This document shows positions 23,468 through 31,829 of a stretch of DNA of 31,942 bases, one piece after another (within the stretch, counting starts at the first letter, position 1; every line of letters starts with the position of its first letter). A model generated the notes under the pieces. The model saw only the letters and a list, made by a program, of their open reading frames with translations. It was not told the origin of the DNA and made no database searches. The stretch is from positions 1-31,942 of the forward strand of contig JBKECO010000013.1 in assembly GCA_047974745.1 (NCBI GenBank), written 5' to 3'. The translations under genes were made by a program, and so were the position numbers. This DNA is from JBKECO01 sp047974745 (GTDB lineage Bacteria; Bacillota; Clostridia; Lachnospirales; Lachnospiraceae).

Positions 23468-24433
23468 ATGCTATATAAAAAGAAGTGGCCTCTCCTGATT
23501 TTTGTCGTACCAGGTCTCATATTTATGATCACCTTCCTATACTTTCCATTTGTGGCGAATATCAAGAACAGCTTTTATGACATGACGGCCATCATAGAGA
23601 TGCCGGGACAAGAGTGGAAATTTATTGGATTTGACAATTACAAAAAACTTCTGTCGGACAAGGATCTGCGAACAGCACTGAGCAATTCCTTCAAAATGAT
23701 GATTCTAACCATCGTTTTTCAGGTTGGAATTGCATTTATCCTGGCCGTTATGGTGTCTCAGATTAAAAAATTCCAACAGTTCTACAGAACGGTTTATTTT
23801 TTTCCGGTTGTAATATCTGCAACAGCGATCGGACTGCTGTTTAAATTATTCTATAATTACGATGGCGGAATGTTAAATCAGCTTTTGGCGAAGTTCGGTA
23901 TGGATCCTGTGAACTGGCTTAATCCTGATCTGGCATTTACAATGGTAGCGATTCCGGTTCTGTGGAGTTATGTTGGATTCTATTTTGTCATCCTTTTGAC
24001 CGGTCTGACCGGCATATCCGATGATATTTATGAAGCAGCTGATATTGATGGATGCAGCCGGCTGAAGCAGGTATTTTTCGTAACAATTCCAATGATTCGC
24101 CCTGTTATTATTACATCGGTGACACTGGCTGTTACAGGAGCTCTTAAAGTATTTGACCTTCCATGGGTCATGGTTCCCAATGGAGCGCCCCAGGGGAAAA
24201 CACATTTTCTTGGAACCTATATGTATCAGCAGACGTTTGGAATGAGCAATTTTGATTATGGTTCCACCTTGTCTATTGTCATTGTATTATTGGGTATTAT
24301 CGTATCCAGAGGAATCAGATTTCTAACCAAAGAGAAAGAAGAAAGGGGAACATCATGGAGAACAAGAGCCTTGAAGTCCAACGAAAACAAAGTTCTAAAG
24401 GAAGCAAATCCGGTTCAGTCGGAAGAACAGTAA
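23468..24433 (+). CDS. Sugar ABC transporter permease 1 (MsmF/UgpA-like)
   Basis: A 321-residue membrane protein with six predicted helices, behind AAGGTGG. The inner-membrane coupling (EAA) loop is EAADIDGCSRLKQVFFVTIP (about 196-215). The amino end WPLLIFVVPGLIFM and the segment TVYFFPVVISATAIGLLF are typical of MalF-type permeases. The last ~35 residues are a hydrophilic tail that overlaps the start of the next gene by 79 bases, an unusually long overlap. It should pair with permease 2. Confidence 0.93.
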   Translation: MLYKKKWPLLIFVVPGLIFMITFLYFPFVANIKNSFYDMTAIIEMPGQEWKFIGFDNYKKLLSDKDLRTALSNSFKMMILTIVFQVGIAFILAVMVSQIKKFQQFYRTVYFFPVVISATAIGLLFKLFYNYDGGMLNQLLAKFGMDPVNWLNPDLAFTMVAIPVLWSYVGFYFVILLTGLTGISDDIYEAADIDGCSRLKQVFFVTIPMIRPVIITSVTLAVTGALKVFDLPWVMVPNGAPQGKTHFLGTYMYQQTFGMSNFDYGSTLSIVIVLLGIIVSRGIRFLTKEKEERGTSWRTRALKSNENKVLKEANPVQSEEQ

Positions 24434-25230
24434 TCTATATCATATTATCAGGCTGGGCATTTACGACTATATTTCCTTTTTACTGGGTCATACTGAATTC
24501 CTTTAAACCATCCAGTGAAGTGCTGACATCTTCCTTCTCTCTGCCGCTGGAATTCACATGGGGCAACTATATCAATGCTTTTTCAAGGTTGAATGTTCTT
24601 AGTGCATACAAGAACAGTCTAATTATATCGGGAAGTGTTACGATTGGAGTTATGCTTTTGGCAGCTTTTCTCTCCTTTGCAATGACAAGATACGAATTCA
24701 AGGGAAAGGCAGCAATTAGTACACTTTTAGTTGCAAGCCTTATGTTTCCTGTATTTTCCACGATCATACCTGTTTTCCGAATGATCGTATCCTGGAACCT
24801 GCTGAATACAAACGTTGCTGTTATCCTGCCCCAGATTGCAGGAAATCTGAGTTTTGCGACCTTAATCATGATAGGATTTATGCAGGGGATCTCGATTGAG
24901 ATGGAAGAGGCAGCATATATGGAAGGTGCAAGTGTATTCCAGGTATTTGGCAAAATTATTGTTCCCCTCTGTAAGCCATCTTTATCAACGGTAGCGATTT
25001 TTAGTTTTCTATGGTCATACAATGACCTTTTTGTACAAAAAATCATGATTCGGGACAATACCAAATTTCCGATTTCAACACTGTTAGAACAAATCAGCTC
25101 CAAATATGGAACGGATTTTGGTCTGATGGCAGCTTCCGTGACAATCATTATCATACCAGTCATTATTGTTTATATACTGCTTCAGAAGAATATTATCAAA
25201 GGATTGACGGCTGGAGCAATCAAGGGCTAG
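24355..25230 (+). CDS. Sugar ABC transporter permease 2 (MsmG/UgpE-like)
   Basis: A 291-residue MalG-type membrane subunit. Its start, behind AAAGGGG, lies inside the 3' end of the permease 1 gene. The hydrophilic N-terminus (1-24) is read in a different frame from the overlapping tail. Helices start near 26 (TVIYIILSGWAFTTIFPFYW). The EAA loop is EEAAYMEGASVFQVFGKIIV (about 183-202). The C-terminus is LTAGAIKG, a common family ending. No ATPase gene is in the window, so a shared MsmX/UgpC-type ATPase encoded elsewhere probably powers the importer. Confidence 0.93.
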   Translation: MENKSLEVQRKQSSKGSKSGSVGRTVIYIILSGWAFTTIFPFYWVILNSFKPSSEVLTSSFSLPLEFTWGNYINAFSRLNVLSAYKNSLIISGSVTIGVMLLAAFLSFAMTRYEFKGKAAISTLLVASLMFPVFSTIIPVFRMIVSWNLLNTNVAVILPQIAGNLSFATLIMIGFMQGISIEMEEAAYMEGASVFQVFGKIIVPLCKPSLSTVAIFSFLWSYNDLFVQKIMIRDNTKFPISTLLEQISSKYGTDFGLMAASVTIIIIPVIIVYILLQKNIIKGLTAGAIKG

Positions 25231-25308
25231 AATGATAACACAGACCGCATCTACTGGATATTAGGCAGTGGTAGCACAGCTTGAAACGAGAACGATTCGG
25301 AGGAGAAT

Positions 25309-26112
25309 ATGTATAAGGTCATGCTTGTAGATGATGAACCGATCATTGTAGAAGGATTATCCCACAGCGTGGACTGGGCGAAATTCGGCTGCGAAGTAGT
25401 TTGCACAGCGAATGATGGGATAGAGGGAATCGAGAAAATGAAGGAATGTAAGCCAGATCTGTTATTCCTGGATATCTGTATGCCTGAAATGGACGGCCTT
25501 ACGATGATTGCCGCTATTAAATCCCAGTTCTTTGATGTGGAGATCAGTATTCTGACTGGATTTCGCGATTTTGATTTTGCAAGAGAAGCACTTCATCTTG
25601 GAGTGACAAGATTCCTGTTGAAACCCTCTAACATGGCTGATCTGGAAGAAGCGATCAGGATTATGTGCAATAATCTGGATGGGATCAAGAATAATGAGAC
25701 AAGTGAAGAGAACAAAGAAGAAAACAAAGAAGAAAAAGTGACGCAGCAGCAAGATGCAAAGCAAAACAAAGAAGGCACTCACGAGAATAGTTCAAGTAGA
25801 TTTATTGTAAAAAATGCACTATCTTATATTGAGAAAAATTATACGACCCATCTGAGTCTGGGAGAAGTCGCCGATCATACTTATGTAAGCCAATGGCATC
25901 TGAGCAAGATACTCAATAAGTATACAGGCAAAAATTTTTCGGAGCTTCTCAATCAGGTAAGAATAGAACAGGCAAAAAAACTCCTGGAGGATCCATCCTT
26001 GCGAATTGGAGAAATCGCAGAGATGGTGGGATTTTTAGATCTGGCTCACTTTTCCAGAGTATTTAAAAAGCAGGAAGGAATCTCAGCGAATGAATTTCGC
26101 AATCAACTATAG
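25309..26112 (+). CDS. YesN-like response regulator with AraC DNA-binding domain
   Basis: A 267-residue regulator behind GGAGGA. The receiver domain (1-120) has the acidic pocket Asp8/Asp9, phosphoacceptor Asp55 in LLFLDICMPEMDG, Thr83 and Lys105. An unusual linker (about 124-161) is almost all Asn, Glu, Lys, Gln and Ser (NNETSEENKEENKEEK). The C-terminal AraC domain (165-265) contains YTTHLSLGEVADHTYVSQWH and IGEIAEMVGFLDLAHFSRVF. It is the probable partner of the YesM-like kinase and regulator of the importer and phosphorylase genes. Confidence 0.92.
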   Translation: MYKVMLVDDEPIIVEGLSHSVDWAKFGCEVVCTANDGIEGIEKMKECKPDLLFLDICMPEMDGLTMIAAIKSQFFDVEISILTGFRDFDFAREALHLGVTRFLLKPSNMADLEEAIRIMCNNLDGIKNNETSEENKEENKEEKVTQQQDAKQNKEGTHENSSSRFIVKNALSYIEKNYTTHLSLGEVADHTYVSQWHLSKILNKYTGKNFSELLNQVRIEQAKKLLEDPSLRIGEIAEMVGFLDLAHFSRVFKKQEGISANEFRNQL

Positions 26113-26150
26113 CAACGAGTAAAAGCAGCGATTCATATAGAACAATAAAA

Positions 26151-26190
26151 CAGGAATCCCCTAAGTCAGTACTGGCAAATGGGATTCCTG
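26151..26190. terminator. Bidirectional terminator between convergent genes
   Basis: CAGGAATCCC (26151-26160) pairs with GGGATTCCTG (26181-26190) around a 20-base loop. The minus strand continues TTTTATTG, so it suits the LysR gene; the plus strand continues CTTTGTC and may end the regulator transcript. Confidence 0.7.
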
Positions 26191-26207
26191 CTTTGTCGTA
26201 TCTGGGT

Positions 26208-27104
26208 TTATTTTTGTTTAAATTCCTGTTTCAGATAAGAGAGAAATTTTTTGGCGGGTGGCTCCATATGTTCCGGATTCCAGGCGCAGACACAATATAG
26301 ATTTGGATTATAGTCTAAAACCTCCCGAAGACAGATGTTTTCCTCGAAACCTCTGCATGCATAGGCGTTGGTCAAAGAGATGCCATCATTTCTTCGTATT
26401 TTTAAAAATTGGGAAGGAATATTATCGACCGTAAGAATCTGAGGATCGGATTTGGTGCTACCCAGAATAGAACGGATCCTAGGAATTCCTGTCGATGTAT
26501 ATGCATCTGATAATGTGATGAATGTTTCATCCTTAATGTCTGCAAGCTTCAGATGTTTCTTTTCGGACAACGGATTCTTCTTTGAGATCGCAACAAACAT
26601 TGGAACTGGATTCAGGAGCAGTTGCTCATAGTCCTTGTGATGTTCCAGATCATAATTCGTTGTGAATAAAAAATCAAGGGAATCCATTCGATCATTCAAT
26701 TCTTTTAAATTATAAATATTAAAATTGATACGAATATTAGAATTTACAGATTCAAAGGCAGCAAAAACCTCGGTCAAAATGGATACAAAGTCAAAGCCAT
26801 ACAAAACGCCTACATGAATCTGGTGCTTGTTCGTATCACGCATTTCCTGAACCTTTTCGATCGTACTTGTAATACTATCAAAAGCTGGTCTCCAGTGCTC
26901 ATACAAATATTCGCCATATTCCGTGAGCATTACATGACGTCTGGAACGTTCGAACAGAGGGAGATCCAGCTCCAGCTCTAAGTGCCGGATACTTTTACTG
27001 ACAGCTGGCTGTGATAAAAAGAACTGATTGGCTGCACGGGTAAAGCTTTTGTGCTCGGCCACAGCCAAAAAAATCTGTATATCGGAAACATTGATCTTAT
27101 GCAT
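26208..27104 (-). CDS. LysR-family transcriptional regulator
   Basis: A 298-residue regulator. I start at ATG 27104, which has GGAGGG seven bases upstream; an in-frame TTG lies in the ribosome-binding region itself. Residues 1-65 are the LysR winged helix (DIQIFLAVAEHKSFTRAANQ, then LSQPAVSKSIRHLE). Residues about 90-295 form the type-2 periplasmic-binding-like effector domain. The effector is unknown. It is transcribed away from the flagellar operon, with about 160 bases between the two start codons, so it might regulate either its own promoter or flgM, but no direct evidence is visible. Confidence 0.9.
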   Translation of the reverse strand: MHKINVSDIQIFLAVAEHKSFTRAANQFFLSQPAVSKSIRHLELELDLPLFERSRRHVMLTEYGEYLYEHWRPAFDSITSTIEKVQEMRDTNKHQIHVGVLYGFDFVSILTEVFAAFESVNSNIRINFNIYNLKELNDRMDSLDFLFTTNYDLEHHKDYEQLLLNPVPMFVAISKKNPLSEKKHLKLADIKDETFITLSDAYTSTGIPRIRSILGSTKSDPQILTVDNIPSQFLKIRRNDGISLTNAYACRGFEENICLREVLDYNPNLYCVCAWNPEHMEPPAKKFLSYLKQEFKQK

Positions 27105-27193
27105 AGTGTTGCCCTCCAATGCTTCATTATAGCATGTTACATTCCAAATTTGAATAAGAGCGGGTCTGTAAATGAAAAAAATTGAAACAAGGG

Positions 27194-27220
27194 TAAGGAT
27201 TTAAAAAAATCGTCCGATAC
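27194..27220 (+). promoter_or_regulatory. Sigma-28 (SigD/FliA) promoter of the flgM operon
   Basis: TAAGGATT (27194-27201), exactly 11 bases, then TCCGATAC (27213-27220). This matches the sigma-28 consensus TAAAGTTT-N11-GCCGATAA closely in both boxes and spacing. Transcription would start about 35 bases before the flgM start codon, as expected for a class-III flagellar operon. Confidence 0.85.
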
Positions 27221-27261
27221 ATATTTTAGAAAAGGTGCAAAAGTCAGGGAGGGATGCTTAC

Positions 27262-27543
27262 ATGCGTATCGATGGTTTTAACAAAATATCACAGGTTTAT
27301 CAAAATAGCAGAACAACAAAGACACAGGGGACTCAGGCAGCGGCGGACAGCCGGGATATCCTGTCGATTTCACAGACCGGAACAGATTACCAGATAGCAA
27401 AGAATGCCATAAAGGAGACATCTGATATCCGCAAGGATCTTGTGAATGAACTAAAGCAAAAGGTCGATTCAGGTACATACAGCGTAAGCACAGATGATTT
27501 TGCATCAAAACTTTTAGCAAAATTTAACGAACTGCAATCATAA
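27262..27543 (+). CDS. flgM: Anti-sigma-28 factor FlgM
   Basis: A 93-residue protein that binds and inhibits sigma-28 until the hook is complete, when it is exported. The start at 27262 follows GGGAGGG. The N-terminal half is polar and probably disordered (RIDGFNKISQVYQ, then DSRDILSIS), as in known FlgM. The C-terminal half (about 40-93) has the helices that wrap sigma-28 (IRKDLVNELKQKVDSGTYSV, then DDFASKLLAKF). The length is typical. It lies first in the operon and behind a sigma-28 promoter, which would give the usual negative feedback. Confidence 0.9.
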   Translation: MRIDGFNKISQVYQNSRTTKTQGTQAAADSRDILSISQTGTDYQIAKNAIKETSDIRKDLVNELKQKVDSGTYSVSTDDFASKLLAKFNELQS

Positions 27544-27558
27544 TAAAGGAGTACTCAG

Positions 27559-28071
27559 TTGGCAAGTTTAATCGACAACCTCGTAGAGGTTCTGCAAAGT
27601 GAGCAACAGCAGTATGAACAGCTGGTAGAATTGGCACAACAGAAGAAGCACTATGTGATCACAGCGAATATCAAAGGGATCGAGAGCACTACGGAGCAGG
27701 AACAGATCGTTGCCGGAGAGTTAAGGAACCTGGATATTCGCCGTGATTTGGTTTTAAAGGATATTTCAGATGTTCTGGGTAAAGACACGGATCAGCTCAA
27801 TGTGACCAAAGTGATCGATCTTCTGCAACAGCAGCCCCTCGAGCAGTCAAAATTGAAACAGGTCAGGGAGACACTTTTGGCTGTTGCAACGCAGATGCGT
27901 CTTTTGAACGAGCAGAACGACAATTTGATTCAGCAGGCGAAGGAAATGGTGGAATTTGATCTGACTCTGTTCAAGAGCATGCGCCAGGCGCCGGAAACAG
28001 CAAATTATAATAAACGAGCTTATAATACAGGCTCCCTGCTTGGCGGCAGAGGATTTGACACAAAGCAATAG
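27559..28071 (+). CDS. flgN: FlgN-family flagellar chaperone
   Basis: A 170-residue helical protein. It begins with TTG at 27559, placed by AAGGAG seven bases upstream; there is no ATG alternative near. Long heptad-like helices (LIDNLVEVLQSEQQQYEQLV, then VRETLLAVATQMRLLNEQND) match FlgN, the export chaperone that holds FlgK and FlgL before secretion. The C-terminus (YNKRAYNTGSLLGGRG) resembles that of other Firmicutes FlgN proteins. Its place between flgM and flgK is the conserved order. Confidence 0.85.
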   Translation: MASLIDNLVEVLQSEQQQYEQLVELAQQKKHYVITANIKGIESTTEQEQIVAGELRNLDIRRDLVLKDISDVLGKDTDQLNVTKVIDLLQQQPLEQSKLKQVRETLLAVATQMRLLNEQNDNLIQQAKEMVEFDLTLFKSMRQAPETANYNKRAYNTGSLLGGRGFDTKQ

Positions 28072-28091
28072 ACAGATATCGGAGGACAGAG

Positions 28092-29822
28092 ATGGCAAAT
28101 ACCATGGGTAGCCTTTTTATAGGGGCTTCAGGCCTAAAGAGCAGTCAGAATGCATTAAATACAACAGCGAACAATCTGGCGAATGTAGATACTGCAGGCT
28201 ATGTAAGACAACAGGTGGTCTTTGAGGACAGCAGCTATACGAACCTGAATCAGACAGCGGCAATCAGTAAGATGCAGTCAGGGCTAGGCGTCAGCATTGG
28301 TGAAGTCGTTCATGCCAGAGAGATTTTTTTAGACAAGACATACCGGACTGAGAATGGAAGATCCTCCTATTATAGTGCAACATCGGATGTGATCAGTGAA
28401 CTTGAGACTTATTTTCAGGAACTGCAGGGATCTGCCTTTCAGGACGTATTATCCGGAGACAGCGGATTCTGGGTGGCATTTCAGGAATTGGCAAAAGATC
28501 CCTCCAATAGTGTGAATCAGAATCTGGTGGTGCAGAAAGCAAGCTTATTTTTGAGCCGGGCCAAATCAGTCTACGAAGGAATCTCCACCTATCAGGCTAA
28601 CATCAATTCTCAGGTGTCTGTGAAGATAGACAGAATCAATGAACTGGCCGCGACTATTGACGATCTGAATAAAAGAATTCTGAACATCGAATCGGCAGGG
28701 GTAGAAACGGCAAAGGAACTTCGGGATGCCAGAGATTCTGCAATGGATGAGCTCTCCTCACTGGGCAATATCACCTATAAGGAGCTGCCAAGCGGAGTGG
28801 TAAAGCTCAGTTTTGAAAATGTAACACTGGTAGATGAAAGGACCTCCTATTCCATCGGGAAAAAAATGGATGGTTCCACAGGCTTTATATCCCCATACTG
28901 GGAATCGCTTTCCGATACAGAGAATGATAAATATCAGTATGTGTATGATTTTTCAAAGTTATTTACAACCACAAACAGCAGCGATATCGGAGAACTGAGA
29001 GCACTTCTGCTTGCCCGAGGCAATGCATCCGGGACGTATGCTGATATGCAGGATGTGACCTATACCGGCTATAATCAGGGAATTGGCAGATCTGTACTTG
29101 CAAGTACACAGGCAAAGCTCGATTTACTGGTCAACAAAATCGTGACCTCGATCAATGATCTGTTCTGCCCAAACATCAGCAGTACACCTGCAATTACAGG
29201 AACAGATGAAAGCGGAAATACAGTCAGCTTTGCTGCTGGAACAAAGATATTAGATGTTGAAAATGCAACCGTCGGTGCAGATGGGTCTCTGCCTCCGAAT
29301 GAACTGTTTTCGAGACTCGGAACGGATCGATATACTAAAGTCACAGCCTCCGATGGTTCCGAATATTATGTATACAATGAACCAAGTGATTCTGACACTT
29401 CCTTACAGTACTCGACCATGAGTCTGCTGATCAACCCAAAGCTAGAAGACCAAGAGTCGCTGCTCCCGACCTTTCATCAGGATGGTTCTGTGGCATACCA
29501 GCTTGGAGAAGACCTTGCGGATCTGTGGGAAGCCGCAGAGCTTATAATTTCACCGAACAATACCACTCCAAGTACCTTTGAGGAGTATTACGAAAAGCTG
29601 ATATCAGATATCGCAACAGCAGGAGATGTTTTTGAATCAACTGCAATCAATCTTTCCTCTTCTGTTCAGACGATCGAGAATGCGAGACAGCAGGTCATTG
29701 GCGTTTCTGCGGACGAAGAACTTACGAATATGATTAAATACCAGAATGCATATAACGCATCCAGCAGATATATCAATGTGGTGGATGAGATGATTGAAAT
29801 GCTGATCACTCAAATGGGTTAG
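28092..29822 (+). CDS. flgK: Flagellar hook-associated protein FlgK, copy 1
   Basis: A 576-residue secreted structural protein of the hook-filament junction, behind GGAGGA. The N-terminal D0 rod motif is present (SGLKSSQNALNTTANNLANV, then DTAGYVRQQ), as is the C-terminal D0 motif (TNMIKYQNAYNASSRYINVV, then DEMIEMLITQMG). Both coiled-coil ends are needed for assembly. The middle (about 100-490) is the variable surface domain. There is no signal peptide, as expected for export through the flagellar type III system. A second FlgK follows 15 bases after its stop. Confidence 0.9.
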   Translation: MANTMGSLFIGASGLKSSQNALNTTANNLANVDTAGYVRQQVVFEDSSYTNLNQTAAISKMQSGLGVSIGEVVHAREIFLDKTYRTENGRSSYYSATSDVISELETYFQELQGSAFQDVLSGDSGFWVAFQELAKDPSNSVNQNLVVQKASLFLSRAKSVYEGISTYQANINSQVSVKIDRINELAATIDDLNKRILNIESAGVETAKELRDARDSAMDELSSLGNITYKELPSGVVKLSFENVTLVDERTSYSIGKKMDGSTGFISPYWESLSDTENDKYQYVYDFSKLFTTTNSSDIGELRALLLARGNASGTYADMQDVTYTGYNQGIGRSVLASTQAKLDLLVNKIVTSINDLFCPNISSTPAITGTDESGNTVSFAAGTKILDVENATVGADGSLPPNELFSRLGTDRYTKVTASDGSEYYVYNEPSDSDTSLQYSTMSLLINPKLEDQESLLPTFHQDGSVAYQLGEDLADLWEAAELIISPNNTTPSTFEEYYEKLISDIATAGDVFESTAINLSSSVQTIENARQQVIGVSADEELTNMIKYQNAYNASSRYINVVDEMIEMLITQMG

Positions 29823-29837
29823 GAAAGGAGAAGCTGA

Positions 29838-31685
29838 ATGCCATCAACATTTTTTGGATTAAATATCGCATCGTCAGCGCTCTCTGCATTTCAGACTGCG
29901 GTGAATACGACAGCGAATAATATTTCTAATACACAAACAAATGGATATACAAGACAGGTCGCGAACCGTCGCGCCTCGGATGAGCTGCGTGTCAATCAGG
30001 CATATGGTTCGGCAGGATCCGGTGTCACGACAACCTCGATCAAGTCTATGAGGGATTCCTATTACGACAACAAATATTGGCAGAACCAGTCCAGCTATGG
30101 GCTTTATAATACAAAGCTGAATTATCTCAACCAGATCGAGAACTACCTGATCGATGATGAAACACAGGAAGGATTTTCTTCGATTTTCGACAGTATCTTC
30201 AATTCTCTTGATGCGCTTACCGGGAATGCCTCAGATACGACTGTTCGTACAGGATTTGTCAGCAATTCATCTTCCCTGGCATCCTACTTCAATATGGTGT
30301 CAACAGGATTATCGCAAATTCAAAAGGATGCTAATGAACAGATCAGAATTGAAGTGGACAGCATCAACTCGATCGCTCAAAAGATCGCATCCTTGAATCT
30401 GCAGATCAACAATATAGAAATGCATGGTGGAACAGCCAATGAATTACGGGATCAAAGAGCACTTCTGGTGGATCAGCTGTCTGAAATCGTTCCGGTCACA
30501 GTATCAGAAAATGAAGTGGTAGATTCCAATAATCCGGGAAATACAACAGGCGCTACGACCTATGTAATCAAACTGAATGGACAGACCCTGGTGAATACCT
30601 ATGACTATCGAACACTTTCGACAGTATCACGAGATCAAAAAGTCAATCAGTCAGACGTTGACGGACTCTATGACATTGTATGGAGCGATACCAAGATGGA
30701 CTTCTCAGCTACATCCGGAAATATGAGCGGTAATCTGAAGGGACTATTTGAAATCAGGGATGGCAATAATTCTGAGAATTTTCAGGGAACCGTCAAAGCC
30801 GCTGTGGGAAGTACTATTACGATAGCACCATCAACCATGTCAAGTGTGGAGTCAATGGCGTTAAATCCGCAAGGCTATCTGACCATTGCCGGTAAGAAGT
30901 ATGAATATTCAGGATTTACTGCGAACCTGGATGCGGAAGGGAATATAACGTCTTATACCTTTGAACTGGCAGAGGGAGCACTGGATGCCGCGGAAGCATC
31001 AACCATGCCGGGCAGCACTTCTCAGATCGGTGAGACGATATCATCGAAGGGCGTGCCTTATTATATGGCACAGATGAATGAATTTTTACGCTCCTTTGTA
31101 TCGAGATTTAATGCATATCAGCAAAGTGGAGTTGATTTGAACGGAAACCAGGCAGGCTCCTTCTTTATCGCACAAAAGACTGTAGGCGGTGAATACGATT
31201 TTGCAGATCAGTCGGTAACGACGGACGGTGCGACAGCAGGTTCCTCTGTTATCACCTCATCATCGAACAGCTATTATATGCTGACAGCTGCTAATATCGC
31301 AGTTGCATCGGACATTGTAAAAGACCCTTCTCTTTTCTCTACAACAGCATCGATCGCAAATGGGACAGATGCTTACGATATTGCAGAAGCAATGCTTTCA
31401 TTAAAAAGTGATGTAAAACTGTTTCGAGGCGGTACAGCTTCTGACTTTTTACAGAATCTGCTGTCGGATGTTTCGGTAGATGTACAAGAGAATACGATTT
31501 TTTACGATAATTATACTGCGATCGGAAGCTCAATTACGAATCAGAGACTTTCTATAGCGGGGGTCGATCAGGACGAGGAGGCACTGGATCTTCTGAAGTA
31601 TCAAAACGCTTACAATCTGGCATCAAGAATGACACAGACAATGTCTGAAATGTTTGACAGGCTGATTTTGGAAACAGGAGTATAA
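29838..31685 (+). CDS. flgK: Flagellar hook-associated protein FlgK, copy 2
   Basis: A 615-residue FlgK paralogue behind AAAGGAG. The N-terminal rod reads SSALSAFQTAVNTTANNISN then TQTNGYTRQV, and the C-terminal rod reads ALDLLKYQNAYNLASRMTQT then MSEMFDRLILETG, so both assembly ends are intact. The central domain differs from copy 1, with many Ser/Thr and Gly. FlgL is much shorter (about 300 residues), so this is not flgL. The two copies may form alternative or layered junction rings. No flgL is seen downstream before the window ends. Confidence 0.88.
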   Translation: MPSTFFGLNIASSALSAFQTAVNTTANNISNTQTNGYTRQVANRRASDELRVNQAYGSAGSGVTTTSIKSMRDSYYDNKYWQNQSSYGLYNTKLNYLNQIENYLIDDETQEGFSSIFDSIFNSLDALTGNASDTTVRTGFVSNSSSLASYFNMVSTGLSQIQKDANEQIRIEVDSINSIAQKIASLNLQINNIEMHGGTANELRDQRALLVDQLSEIVPVTVSENEVVDSNNPGNTTGATTYVIKLNGQTLVNTYDYRTLSTVSRDQKVNQSDVDGLYDIVWSDTKMDFSATSGNMSGNLKGLFEIRDGNNSENFQGTVKAAVGSTITIAPSTMSSVESMALNPQGYLTIAGKKYEYSGFTANLDAEGNITSYTFELAEGALDAAEASTMPGSTSQIGETISSKGVPYYMAQMNEFLRSFVSRFNAYQQSGVDLNGNQAGSFFIAQKTVGGEYDFADQSVTTDGATAGSSVITSSSNSYYMLTAANIAVASDIVKDPSLFSTTASIANGTDAYDIAEAMLSLKSDVKLFRGGTASDFLQNLLSDVSVDVQENTIFYDNYTAIGSSITNQRLSIAGVDQDEEALDLLKYQNAYNLASRMTQTMSEMFDRLILETGV

Positions 31686-31692
31686 TGCCCCA

Positions 31693-31723
31693 AAGGAGAC
31701 CAGCTATGAAAAGTCAATCCTAA
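31693..31723 (+). pseudogene. Interrupted gene start (possible flgL 5' end)
   Basis: AAGGAG (31693-31698) lies seven bases before ATG (31706), eight bases after the second flgK. The frame then reads MKSQS and stops at 31721. In related operons flgL starts here. An IS110-family fragment lies just beyond, so an insertion after the first few codons is a plausible cause. Identity of the gene is inference. Confidence 0.4.
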
Positions 31724-31778
31724 ATTAGCAAAAAATTTCTTTTCTCAATCGGTGGTAAAAAAGGGTAACTTTAAGAAA

Positions 31779-31793
31779 GCTCCCGTAGGGTGC
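31779..31793 (-). terminator. Weak hairpin downstream of the IS110 transposase
   Basis: On the minus strand GC-A-CCC pairs with GGG-A-GC around TAC, with one A/A mismatch, followed by TTTCTT. It is a possible terminator of the transposase, or part of the non-coding end of the IS110-type element (which in some members encodes a guide RNA). Confidence 0.3.
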
Positions 31794-31829
31794 ATTTTCA
31801 AAATCTATCGATGTTGGTATACAGGCCTC

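Noticed and set aside
29838..31685. Second FlgK-like gene as flgL
   Set aside because: At 615 residues with FlgK-type N- and C-terminal rods it is about twice the length of FlgL.
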